Shown here: one piece after another, positions 1-7,069 of the stretch
Position numbering within the stretch: the first letter of the stretch is position 1
Layout: each line of letters opens with the position of its first letter
Source of the DNA: Deinococcus sp.
GTDB taxonomy: Bacteria; Deinococcota; Deinococci; Deinococcales; Deinococcaceae
DNA length: 8,704 bases
Direction of reading: 5' to 3'
Assembly: GCA_028287665.1 (NCBI GenBank)
Contig: JAQBPF010000522.1
Location: forward strand, 1-8,704
Translations under genes and position numbers: made by a program
The notes under the pieces: generated by a model
The model's input: only the letters and a program-made list of their open reading frames with translations
The model's database searches: none
What the model was told of the DNA's origin: nothing

Positions 1-912
1 CTGCTCGTCGGTTTGCCCACGTACCCGCGTGCCCGCGATGGGCCGGGTGATGATGGTCTGGCCGTCGCTCCTCAGCAGGCTTTCGGGGCTGCTGGCCACC
101 AGCGCCACGTCTCCTAGCGCCAGATAACCGAGATACGGGCTGGGATTCACGCGGCGCAGGGCACGGTACAGCGCGAACGGATGCACGGTCAGGTCGGCAC
201 TGAAGCGTTGCGAGGGCACCACCTGAAAAATGTCTCCGGCCCGGATGTATTCCAGCGCCTGTTCCACGGCGTCCATGTAGCCCTGCGGCGTGAAGTTGCT
301 GGAAAACTGGGGGGCTTGGGTCGCTTCTGTACCAGGAATGTCGGCGGGCAGCGGCCCACGCAGTTTCAGCGAGAGGGCGTCGGCCTGGGCTTCGGCATCG
401 TCCTGGGCTTCGGCAGTGGCCACCGCCAGCAGCCGGTGACGCAGATGGTCGTAAATCACCATGCCGCGCGGCGCGATAAAGAGGGCGTCGGGCACCTGCA
501 ATTCGTCGGGGTTGGTGTCGGGCAGGCGTTCGTAGGCACGGACAATGTCATAGGACGCGTAGCCCACCGCGCCGCCGATCAGGGCGGGCAGTCCGGCGGG
601 GATGGTCACAGGCCGGGTCACCGAGTGATACAGGCGGGCCAGCGGATCGGCCTCCGTGCCCTCGTGGTCGCCAAAAACGCCCGTGCTCTTCACCTGTCCG
701 GCGTGATATTCAAAGCGCCCGCTTTCGCCCACGCCAATAAACGAGTAACGGCCCAACTTCTCGCCCGCTTCTACACTTTCGAGAAGAAAACTGACGCGCT
801 CGCCCTGCGCCACCTTGAGGTACGCGGTCACGGGGGTGTCCAGATCGGCATTCAGCTCTCGCACAGCCACGTTGAGGGCAGGGCGCGGGGGAGGGACGGA
901 AAGTGCAGTCAT
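1..912 (-). CDS. trpE: Anthranilate synthase component I, TrpE (3' end cut by window edge)
   Basis: TrpE converts chorismate to anthranilate, using ammonia supplied by the TrpG glutaminase, in the first committed step of tryptophan synthesis in the cytoplasm. The window holds the first 304 codons; the reading frame is open to base 1, so roughly the last third of a usual 450-500 residue protein is missing. The LLES motif at residues 43-46 belongs to the tryptophan feedback-binding site and is followed by GRYSFIG. Further on are NPSPYLGYL, VASSPESLL and RPIAGTRVRG, which are characteristic of the chorismate-binding domain. The ATG at 910-912 is preceded by AAGGAG (917-922) at 4-nt spacing, which fixes the start. 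A transcription attenuator with a tryptophan-rich leader peptide lies directly upstream. PabB and isochorismate synthases share the fold, but the LLES motif plus the Trp leader make TrpE firm. Confidence 0.95.
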   Translation of the reverse strand, partial: MTALSVPPPRPALNVAVRELNADLDTPVTAYLKVAQGERVSFLLESVEAGEKLGRYSFIGVGESGRFEYHAGQVKSTGVFGDHEGTEADPLARLYHSVTRPVTIPAGLPALIGGAVGYASYDIVRAYERLPDTNPDELQVPDALFIAPRGMVIYDHLRHRLLAVATAEAQDDAEAQADALSLKLRGPLPADIPGTEATQAPQFSSNFTPQGYMDAVEQALEYIRAGDIFQVVPSQRFSADLTVHPFALYRALRRVNPSPYLGYLALGDVALVASSPESLLRSDGQTIITRPIAGTRVRGQTDEQ

Positions 913-945
913 GTGGCTCCTTGAGGGTCTGCCCGGAGAGGCTGG

Positions 946-1053
946 GAAATCAAAAGAAAACGCGCCCAGTGGATTGATCTCCACTTGGGCGCGTTGCGGT
1001 CGGCAAACAAAGGACGGCGCGGCTTAGACCCAAGCAGAGCTGGGCCACCACCA
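946..1053 (-). promoter_or_regulatory. trp attenuator: pause hairpin, antiterminator and terminator
   Basis: Three competing RNA structures can be drawn on the minus strand. The pause hairpin (1029-1044) pairs CCCAGC with GCTTGGG, with one bulged base. The antiterminator pairs CUCUGCUUGGG (1029-1039) with CCCAAGUGGAG (979-989): 11 contiguous pairs, two of them G-U. The terminator (959-995) has 15-bp arms with one bulged A and a 6-nt loop, followed by TTTTCTTTTGATTT. The antiterminator uses the 5' arm of the terminator, so the two exclude each other. Stalling at Trp codons 7-9 masks the pause-hairpin 5' arm and frees strand 2 to pair with strand 3. A ribosome reaching the stop codon covers strand 2 and lets the terminator form. 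The geometry matches classical attenuation; no folding energies were computed. Confidence 0.87.
959..995 (-). terminator. Intrinsic terminator of the trp attenuator
   Basis: Arms 959-973 and 980-995 pair over 15 bases with a single bulged A and a 6-nt loop. On the minus strand they run straight into a U-rich tract (TTTTCTTTT). The terminator lies 47 nt before the trpE start, so it acts within the trp leader rather than at the end of a gene. Confidence 0.9.
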
Positions 1054-1071
1054 CGCACCGGTTACGGTCAT
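1024..1071 (-). CDS. trpL: trp operon leader peptide (15 aa, four Trp codons)
   Basis: This 15-residue ORF reads MTVTGAWWWPSSAWV and ends in TAA. It has Trp at codons 7, 8, 9 and 14, far above chance for such a rare residue, and it sits 111 nt before trpE. Its job would be to sense charged tRNA-Trp: a ribosome stalled on the triple Trp codons (1045-1053) covers the RNA just downstream and changes which hairpin forms. There is no ribosome binding site. Instead a TACTAT hexamer lies six bases before the ATG, which suggests leaderless initiation at the first transcribed base. The ORF is too short for routine gene callers. The reading is direct from the sequence; the regulatory role follows the classical enterobacterial attenuation model. 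Confidence 0.9.
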   Translation of the reverse strand: MTVTGAWWWPSSAWV

Positions 1072-1077
1072 GCCCGC

Positions 1078-1106
1078 ATAGTAGCGCGGCGGGCCGCCAG
1101 AGAGAA
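1078..1106 (-). promoter_or_regulatory. Probable trpL-trpE promoter, leaderless type
   Basis: A TACTAT -10 hexamer (1078-1083) lies exactly six bases upstream of the trpL ATG, so transcription would begin at or next to the start codon. A weak -35 candidate, TTCTCT (1101-1106), lies 17 bases further up. The TAnnnT-before-ATG layout is the known signature of leaderless genes in Deinococcus. The -10 is a fair match; the -35 is poor. Confidence 0.55.
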
Positions 1107-1146
1107 GAGCAGTGCCAGACAAGGGGGACACGGGAGAGGCCCAGCG

Positions 1147-1797
1147 TCAGCCAATCGCCAACCGCGCCAGCACGATCGCCAGAATGCTCGCCCCCAACAT
1201 GGCCGCCAATGCCTTCACACGGGTTTTCTTGAGATACAGCAAGATGCCCAGCCCAGTCAGAGAAACAACGGTCAGGAACACGCCGCTGAGGTCAATCAGC
1301 CAGGCCCATGCAGACCCTGCGTCGCGGCCCCGGTGCAAGTCGTTCAGCACGGCAACGGCTCCCTGCGCCTGCACGTTCACGGTGTATTTTCCGGTGGCCG
1401 CTTCAATAAAAGCGTCGGCGCTGTACCCCGGAGCCTTGAACGACAGGCTGGCCTCCTCTCCGTCCAGGCGGGTGTCTCCGGCGCGGCCCCGCAACCCCTG
1501 TTGGGCGCGGAGTTCCTCGGCCACAGTCAGCCAGTTCACGTCCGTACCTTTGATCCAGCCTGCGGGCAGGGTTCCGGTGGCCTCGCGGCGGGTTTCGGCG
1601 TTGCCAAAGGCCCAATCCGGGTGGTTGAGCGTGATGCCGGTCAGACTGAAAAACAGCACCACCAGCAGACTGATCATGCTGGTGTAGGTGTGCAGCCAGC
1701 GCAGCCAGACATTCATCCGGGCTTTCATGGTGCGTGGGCGACGGGCCGGAGGGGTATCTGTCGGGGCTGCCCTGTCAGGTCTGGTAGAGCTGGACAT
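1147..1797 (-). CDS. PepSY-associated transmembrane protein
   Basis: This 216-residue protein resembles the short PepSY/PepSY_TM membrane proteins found beside DUF2271 and ApbE genes and thought to take part in electron transfer across the membrane, often in iron or flavin contexts. A first transmembrane helix runs about residues 36-57 and starts with WLRWLHTYTSM. An extracytoplasmic PepSY-like domain follows (about 60-150), then a DLHRGRDAG motif (153-161) and two more helices (about 165-190 and 196-215). His36 and His155 are possible heme or metal ligands by analogy with the family. I chose the ATG at 1797 because AGAGGA lies just before it; an upstream in-frame start at 1884 would add 29 residues with no clear ribosome site. 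It follows the DUF2271 gene by 112 nt on the same strand and is probably cotranscribed. Its exact substrate is unknown. Confidence 0.8.
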   Translation of the reverse strand: MSSSTRPDRAAPTDTPPARRPRTMKARMNVWLRWLHTYTSMISLLVVLFFSLTGITLNHPDWAFGNAETRREATGTLPAGWIKGTDVNWLTVAEELRAQQGLRGRAGDTRLDGEEASLSFKAPGYSADAFIEAATGKYTVNVQAQGAVAVLNDLHRGRDAGSAWAWLIDLSGVFLTVVSLTGLGILLYLKKTRVKALAAMLGASILAIVLARLAIG

Positions 1798-1909
1798 CAA
1801 TCCTCTGCCCGTTGTCTTGAGGGCCAAGGGAATGCAGGCAGCAAGCGGCAAGGCAAGGGGAGAGGGTGCCAAGGAGAGAGGCAACCTTGCAGGACAAGCG
1901 GCGGCATCC

Positions 1910-2476
1910 CTAGGCCTTGCTGAAGCTCACGCTGGCGGCTTCGATGTCCTGATCTGCCCCCAGAGCTTTCTTGAAGGCGCTGCCTGCTACGGTCACTTTT
2001 TCACGCACCAGACTGTAAGGGCCGTGTTCGCGGGCGGTTTATATGCACACGTAATACTCACCCTGCGCGGCCAGTGCGCCCTTGTCGGTCTTGCCATCCC
2101 ACGCCACTGCATACGACCCCGGATTGCGGGTCGCGCTGCTGACCGTTGCCACCAGAGCGCCGCTTTCTCTGTACCAGCGCCGCAGTTCTCCCAGCCAGCG
2201 CGGATTCATGCGGCTCTGCTGCGTCCACACGGTCAGGGTACGAACCGGATTGCCCTGCGTGTCTTCAATCCAGACCGCCACATAGGGCCGCTTGACCCGC
2301 CCGGTGGCCTGCGTCGCCACAGTAAAGGCCACATTCAGCGCCATGCCTGTCGCCCATTTTTTACTGGTGCTGGGGGTGGCTGCGGCGGCCTGCGCGGGCA
2401 AAAAGCGGGTCAGGGTCAGTGCGGCGCTGGCGGCGGCCAATTTGCCAATAAAACTGCGTCGGGTAGATGGATTCAC
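1910..2476 (-). pseudogene. DUF2271 Tat-exported protein, interrupted by an in-frame TAA
   Basis: The full frame spans 189 codons and resembles DUF2271 periplasmic proteins, a family that travels with PepSY membrane proteins and ApbE. The start is GTG at 2476, preceded by GGAG at 7-nt spacing. Residues 5-12 (TRRSFIGK) form a twin-arginine signal followed by a hydrophobic, Ala-rich stretch to about residue 33, so export in folded form is expected. The mature part contains YVAVWIED, RWLGELRRWY and WDGKTDKG. At codon 146 (2039-2041) there is a TAA, giving a 145-residue product. Beyond it the same frame continues with family-like sequence (EHGPYSLVREKV, then AFKKALGADQDIEAASVSF) to a TAG at 1910-1912. 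One G-to-T change, GAA to TAA, would explain it. The truncated form loses the C-terminal part of the domain. Recent mutation and sequencing error cannot be told apart here. No canonical ApbE flavinylation motif (SGA[T/S]-like) is evident. Confidence 0.78.
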
Positions 2477-2627
2477 AGTCGTTCTCCGGGGGTTGGAAAG
2501 GGGAGGGGTGGTTCGGACGTGGTGTGCTGGACTGGGTGAAACTCTCAGGCCGAACATCGCACGGCCCGGTTGGACGAATGTTAAAGGGAAGGGTGGCCAA
2601 ACGAGACACAGGGGGTGGGGACAGGCA

Positions 2628-2646
2628 ATAGGGCAGTATTCCCTAT
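2628..2646. repeat. Short inverted repeat ATAGGG-N7-CCCTAT
   Basis: Perfect 6-bp arms flank CAGTATT, about 150-170 bases upstream of the DUF2271 start. The minus strand reads TATAGGGAATACT here, so the repeat could overlap a -10 element or be an operator. No good -35 accompanies it, so this is only a candidate. Confidence 0.3.
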
Positions 2647-2667
2647 AGAGCGGCTTCGACTGTGCAG

Positions 2668-2681
2668 ACTGGAACAGTGTT
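2668..2681 (-). promoter_or_regulatory. Candidate TetR half-operator upstream of DUF2271-PepSY
   Basis: The minus strand reads AACACTGTTCCAGT, an exact 14-nt match to the plus strand at 8338-8351 inside the tetR operator region. Similarity continues weakly beyond it (TCTGCACAG here, TTTACAG there). It lies 192 nt upstream of the DUF2271 GTG. A link between the TetR protein and the redox module is inference; only one full arm of the inverted repeat is present. Confidence 0.35.
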
Positions 2682-2719
2682 TGGAGGTGAGAGGGGTCAG
2701 GGTCAATCGCGTTTCTCAC

Positions 2720-2761
2720 TCCCTCCCTCGCCTGCGGTGCTTTGCAAGCACTGGGGAGGGA
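2720..2761. repeat. Long imperfect hairpin without U-tract
   Basis: The outer arms TCCCTCCC (2720-2727) and GGGAGGGA (2754-2761) enclose a perfect inner stem, GTGCTT (2737-2742) with AAGCAC (2746-2751) and a 3-nt loop. Neither strand has a T-run after it, so a standard intrinsic terminator is unlikely. It may be part of a small dispersed intergenic repeat, which are common in Deinococcus, or a processing site; copy number cannot be judged from one window. Confidence 0.55.
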
Positions 2762-3023
2762 CAACAGCAAACCCACACCGTCCCCGCTCGAAGACATGTG
2801 AGGCCCCAAGGTGCGTGCAGGGAGTAGGCCACTTCCAGAGCTGAGCCGACGGGCAACTCCACTTCAGATGAATGATTGGGTCGAACCTGAAGACGAGATG
2901 GCTCCTGCTCAGTGCAGCGTAAGCTCCCCTGATCCCTCTGGGGGCGGGGGAGAACGTAGGAGCAACCCAAAAACACCGAATCAACCAGCAAGCATGATCC
3001 AAGCTCGTGCCTCTGCAACAAGC

Positions 3024-4013
3024 TCAGCCTCCAGCCTGCCCCCAACGCTCACTGCAATGCTGCCCCCCGTCCGCCGCCACAATCAGCGCCGCTGCCCCTG
3101 CTGTGGCGTTCATCAGCGCTAGCCCCTCCGCGATGGGCAGCACGCTCAGAACGGTGGCGAGGGCGTCGGCAATGAGGCAGGTGGGGGCGGTCACGGTGAC
3201 CCCTTGCACAGCCTGTATGGGTTGCCCACTGCGCGGATCGAGGACGTGTGAGTACCAGGTTTCGCCCACCTGATAGCCCCGGTGGGCCTGGCCACTGGTC
3301 GCCAATGCGCCGTTGCAGACCCATACGCGACCTGTAGCCGGAGCGTCGTCCCTCATGGTGGTGGGATCGGCAAGATCCACATTCAGGCCGGGTTGCTTCA
3401 GGCCGGGAAGCTCCAGTGTTCTGAGGTCGCCGCCCGCATTGACCAGCACGCGTTGCACGCCTTCTGTCGCAAAAGCGGCTTCGGCGGCCCCGTCGACCAC
3501 GTAGCCCTTGGCCAGCGCATTCAGCCCCAGCGGGTAGGCGGCGTGTAAGGTGGCCCAGTTCTCAGAGACACCGTTGCCTTCCAGTGTCCAGGGTGCGGCC
3601 TGCAACTGGGCGGCCAGTTCGGTCAGTGCGGCGGGGTCGGGTGGGCGGCCTGCTGTCTCTGCCTGCTTCCACAGCACCCCAAAAGCATCTGCGCCCGGAT
3701 GGAACGCGCCCCCGGTTTGCCTGCGCCAATGATCGGCAGTCTGCAAGACCTGCACCAATTCCGGGCTGAGTTGCGTGGGAACGTGGGGTTGTGCCAGCCA
3801 GCGCCGAAGCTCGCTGCCGGGGTCGAAGCGGTTGAAAATTGTAGTCAGGCGTTCCAGTTCGGCCAGCGCCGCCAGTTCAGCTTGCCCTGCCTGCGCGGGT
3901 GTTCCAGCCACGATTTGCAACTCGACTTCGGTGCCCAGCATCCGTTCGTAGACGCTGTGCAGGCGGTGGGGAACAGGCCGCAACCTGGACAACAGAGAGC
4001 GGACAAACGACAT
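3024..4013 (-). CDS. apbE: FAD:protein FMN transferase, ApbE family
   Basis: ApbE enzymes use FAD and Mg2+ to attach FMN covalently to a Ser/Thr of partner redox proteins, usually outside the cytoplasm. Family motifs appear in order (residues counted from the ATG at 4013): LGTEVELQI near 26-34, NALAKGYVVDG at 165-175, NAGGDLR at 192-198, ATSG at 238-241, YSHVLDPRSG at 254-263 and ADALATVL at 282-289, which include the expected FAD- and metal-binding positions. At 329 residues it is of normal length. There is no lipobox or clear signal peptide: the N-terminus is basic and not hydrophobic, so it may act in the cytoplasm. The start is uncertain: a GTG at 4043 adds ten residues and neither has a good ribosome site. 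It follows the small membrane protein by 26-56 nt, probably in one transcript from glgB. Likely partners (PepSY and DUF2271) lie 0.55 kb downstream. Confidence 0.87.
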   Translation of the reverse strand: MSFVRSLLSRLRPVPHRLHSVYERMLGTEVELQIVAGTPAQAGQAELAALAELERLTTIFNRFDPGSELRRWLAQPHVPTQLSPELVQVLQTADHWRRQTGGAFHPGADAFGVLWKQAETAGRPPDPAALTELAAQLQAAPWTLEGNGVSENWATLHAAYPLGLNALAKGYVVDGAAEAAFATEGVQRVLVNAGGDLRTLELPGLKQPGLNVDLADPTTMRDDAPATGRVWVCNGALATSGQAHRGYQVGETWYSHVLDPRSGQPIQAVQGVTVTAPTCLIADALATVLSVLPIAEGLALMNATAGAAALIVAADGGQHCSERWGQAGG

Positions 4014-4069
4014 GCCGTCTATGTTGCCCCATCGTCGTGCCACAGGGGGAAGGTCCAGCGCCGGGTCTT

Positions 4070-4363
4070 TTACCCACCCGGTTGATTGGACGCCACATAA
4101 AACAGCAGCCCGATCAGGATCACGTCGAAGGCCCAGCTGGCCGGACGGCGCAGGTTCGGGTCACGGCGCGAGCGGAGAAACTGCACGCCCAGCCGCCCCA
4201 CGAGCAGCACGATCACCAGGTAGGGACTGGGCGTGGGGCCGCCAAGCAGGGGCAACAGCAGCGCCACCGCCACCAGCCCCAGCAGCACGAAACTGGCGAT
4301 GGTCAGGGCATCGGGGCCACCCGCTCGGGGCGGCTCAGAGTGTGGCGGCTCAGACGGGTTCAA
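4070..4363 (-). CDS. Small three-helix membrane protein of unknown function
   Basis: I do not recognise this protein. It has 97 residues: a Pro-rich N-terminus (PSEPPHSEPPRAGG), then hydrophobic helices at about 20-41, 48-64 and 78-93, with a basic loop (RSRRDPNLRR) between the second and third. It overlaps the glgB 3' end by 14 bases if it starts at the TTG at 4363; another TTG at 4402 would add 13 residues. Neither has a clear ribosome site, so translation may depend on coupling to glgB. It ends with TAA at 4070, just before apbE. A small membrane partner next to a flavin transferase is suggestive, but there are no visible cofactor motifs and I assign no function. Confidence 0.6.
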   Translation of the reverse strand: MNPSEPPHSEPPRAGGPDALTIASFVLLGLVAVALLLPLLGGPTPSPYLVIVLLVGRLGVQFLRSRRDPNLRRPASWAFDVILIGLLFYVASNQPGG

Positions 4364-6332
4364 TGGACGTGGCCTGCTTGGACTTGGGCAGCATGGCTTC
4401 AATTTCTACAGCTTTTTCCACTGCGCCTTTGCTCTTCAGGGTGGGGGCCGGAACGGCTGCTGTCTCAACAGGTTCCAGCACCAGCACGCTGGTGGGCGGC
4501 AGGCTCAGGCGCAGGTGTTGGCTCTGGCCGTTCCAGCCCTCGGCTTTGGTGGTCAGGTCGGGTTGCTGGGTGCCGAAGCCGCCGTATTCGCCGTCGTCGG
4601 TGCTCAGCAGCACGCGGTATTCTCCGGCTTCCGGTACGCCCACCGGGTACAGGTCGCGGTACACAGGCGTCATATTGGCCACCACCAGCGACCAGGCCCC
4701 GCTGCCCGGATCACGGCGGATATAGGCATACACGCTGTTTTCCACGTCGTCGGCGCTGATCCACTGGAGCCCGGCGTCCAGCGTATCGCCCGCGTGCCAG
4801 TCGGCGCGGCCCACATACAGTTCGTTCAGGCGGCGCACCAGATTCATGATGCCCCGGTGATCGGGCACATCGGCCAGATGCCAGGGCAGGCCCGCGTCGT
4901 GGTTCCATTCGGTGGGCTGGGCGAATTCCTGGCCCATGAACAGCAGCTTTTTGCCGGGCGTGGTCCACATCATTGCCAAAAAGGCGCGGTAGTTGGCCCG
5001 CTGCATGTACCAGTCGCCGGGCATTTTGGCCACCAGCGACTTCTTCAGGTGCACCACCTCGTCATGGCTGATGGCCAGCACGTAGTTTTCACTGGTGCGG
5101 TAGGCATTGAAAAAGGTCAGGGCGTGGTGGTGGTATTTGCGCCACAGGGGGTCTTCTTCAAAGTAGCGCAGCGTGTCGTTCATCCAGCCCATGGCCCACT
5201 TGTAATCGAAGCCCAGGCCGTAGGGAGACGGTGTGGTGACACCCGGAAAGCTGGTGCTTTCTTCGGCAATGATCATGCAGCCGGGGGCCAGATGGTGGGT
5301 CACTTCATTCAGGCGCTTCAGGAAGGCAATGGCTTCCAGGTTTTCGCGGCCCCCGTGGATGTTGGGAATCCATTCGGTACGGGAAAAATCCAGATACAGC
5401 ATCGAAGCCACCGCGTCCACCCGCAGGCCGTCCACATGGAAGTCTTGCAGCCACTTCAGGGCGCTGCCGATCAGGAACATCACGACTTCGTTGCGCCCGT
5501 AGTCGAAGATTAGGGTGTTCCAGTCGTTGTGGTAACCCTTGCGCGGGTCGGCGTATTCGAACAGGGGGCCGCCGTCAAAGTTGGCGAGGCCCGCCGCGTC
5601 AGTGGGAAAATGGCCCGGAACCCAGTCCAGAATCACGCCGATGTTCAGCGAATGCAGGTGATCCACGAGGTATTTGAAGTCTTCCGGGCTGCCCATCCGG
5701 CTGGTCGGCGCGTAGTAGCCCGTGACCTGATAGCCCCATGACCCGTCAAACGGGTGCTCCATGACGCCCAGGAGTTCCACGTGCGTATAGCCCATATAGC
5801 TGGCATATTCACCGAGGCGGTGGGCAAAATCGCGGTAATTCAGGAACCAGCCGTCGTCGCGCTTGGCCCACGAGGGCGCGTGAACCTCGTACACGCTCAC
5901 CGGGCGGTCAAAGTTCTGGGTGCGGTTCTCCATCCATGCGCCGTCTTGCCAGTCATAGGGCTGATCCCAGACGATGGAGCTGGTGCTGGGGCGCACCTCA
6001 AAGAACGTGCCGTAGGGGTCCATCTTGTCTTCGGTCAGGCCGCTGGCCCCGGTGACGCGGTATTTGTAGCGCTGGCCGTGCAGGGCCGCAGGCACGAAGG
6101 CGCTCCAGAAGCCGAAGTCCAGGCGCTGCATGGCGTTGTCGAAACCGTTCCAGCCGTTAAAATCACCGACCACACTGACATGCTGGGCGTTCGGAGCCCA
6201 CACGCCAAAGCGCACACCCGGTACGCCGCCCTCAGTCACCTGGTGTGCCCCCAACATCTGATCGGGGCGGACCAGATCGGATGTCACCAACTTTTGAAGA
6301 TGCGCATGATCCAACGGCAGGATTTGACTCAT
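4350..6332 (-). CDS. glgB: 1,4-alpha-glucan branching enzyme, GlgB
   Basis: GlgB cuts alpha-1,4-glucan chains and re-attaches the piece through alpha-1,6 bonds, making glycogen branches in the cytoplasm. The 660-residue protein has an N-terminal CBM48 domain (about 35-125), a GH13 catalytic barrel (about 145-510) and a C-terminal beta domain (to about 620). Conserved regions are clear: LDWVPGHF at 235-242, DGLRVDAV at 301-308 with nucleophile Asp306, AEEST at 356-360 with acid/base Glu357, and SHDEVVH at 422-428 with Asp424. It lacks the extra N1 domain of the 728-residue E. coli enzyme. A Lys/Ala-rich tail of about 35 residues follows the last domain. The ATG at 6332 is preferred because TACACT lies six bases before it, typical of a leaderless start, and the CBM48 domain needs nothing upstream; an in-frame start at 6380 would add 16 atypical residues. 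Confidence 0.96.
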   Translation of the reverse strand: MSQILPLDHAHLQKLVTSDLVRPDQMLGAHQVTEGGVPGVRFGVWAPNAQHVSVVGDFNGWNGFDNAMQRLDFGFWSAFVPAALHGQRYKYRVTGASGLTEDKMDPYGTFFEVRPSTSSIVWDQPYDWQDGAWMENRTQNFDRPVSVYEVHAPSWAKRDDGWFLNYRDFAHRLGEYASYMGYTHVELLGVMEHPFDGSWGYQVTGYYAPTSRMGSPEDFKYLVDHLHSLNIGVILDWVPGHFPTDAAGLANFDGGPLFEYADPRKGYHNDWNTLIFDYGRNEVVMFLIGSALKWLQDFHVDGLRVDAVASMLYLDFSRTEWIPNIHGGRENLEAIAFLKRLNEVTHHLAPGCMIIAEESTSFPGVTTPSPYGLGFDYKWAMGWMNDTLRYFEEDPLWRKYHHHALTFFNAYRTSENYVLAISHDEVVHLKKSLVAKMPGDWYMQRANYRAFLAMMWTTPGKKLLFMGQEFAQPTEWNHDAGLPWHLADVPDHRGIMNLVRRLNELYVGRADWHAGDTLDAGLQWISADDVENSVYAYIRRDPGSGAWSLVVANMTPVYRDLYPVGVPEAGEYRVLLSTDDGEYGGFGTQQPDLTTKAEGWNGQSQHLRLSLPPTSVLVLEPVETAAVPAPTLKSKGAVEKAVEIEAMLPKSKQATSIEPV

Positions 6333-6338
6333 GAGGGG

Positions 6339-6368
6339 AGTGTAGCCGGAAGCCGTCTCTCCACAGAA
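6339..6368 (-). promoter_or_regulatory. Probable glgB promoter, leaderless type
   Basis: TACACT (6339-6344) lies six bases upstream of the glgB ATG, the same geometry as at trpL. A weak -35, TTCTGT (6363-6368), is 18 bases further up. No Shine-Dalgarno sequence precedes the ATG (CTCCCCTC), which supports initiation on the first transcribed codon. Confidence 0.5.
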
Positions 6369-6430
6369 CGCGGCGTGCATACGTCAGGCAGATATGAAGA
6401 CTTTATGGAGACTCCGTTTCTGATCGTCGC

Positions 6431-7065
<635 letters not shown>

Positions 7066-7069
<4 letters not shown>

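Larger units (their letters stand above)
2477..3023. other. 547-nt non-coding region with hairpins and inverted repeats
   Basis: No convincing gene lies between the apbE stop and the DUF2271 start. The open frames here are short, give Pro/Cys/Arg-rich translations with no recognisable domain, and lack ribosome sites. The region holds a large hairpin at 2720-2761, a small one at 2628-2646, a 13-bp near-perfect inverted repeat at 2690-2702 and 2927-2939, and a 14-nt copy of part of the TetR operator at 2668-2681. It must also carry the promoter for DUF2271-PepSY if that pair is transcribed separately, but I see no strong one. Confidence 0.6.

Noticed and set aside
985..1923. Plus-strand open frame of 312 codons over the PepSY gene and trp leader
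   Set aside because: The translation is Gln/Arg/Gly-rich without domains, and it is antisense to a membrane protein with clear helices and to the attenuator.
2407..2418. Repeat GGGTCAGGGTCA also present near 2696
   Set aside because: The first copy encodes Leu-Thr-Leu-Thr of the signal peptide, so the match is best explained by chance.
2477..2809. N-terminal extension of DUF2271 to 2809
   Set aside because: The twin-arginine signal must be near the N-terminus; the GTG at 2476 has GGAG at good spacing, and the upstream translation is low-quality.
4233..5513. Long open frame on the plus strand opposite glgB (426 codons)
   Set aside because: It lies antisense to a clear GlgB, has His/Gly/Val-rich composition typical of an antisense shadow in GC-rich DNA, and shows no domain.
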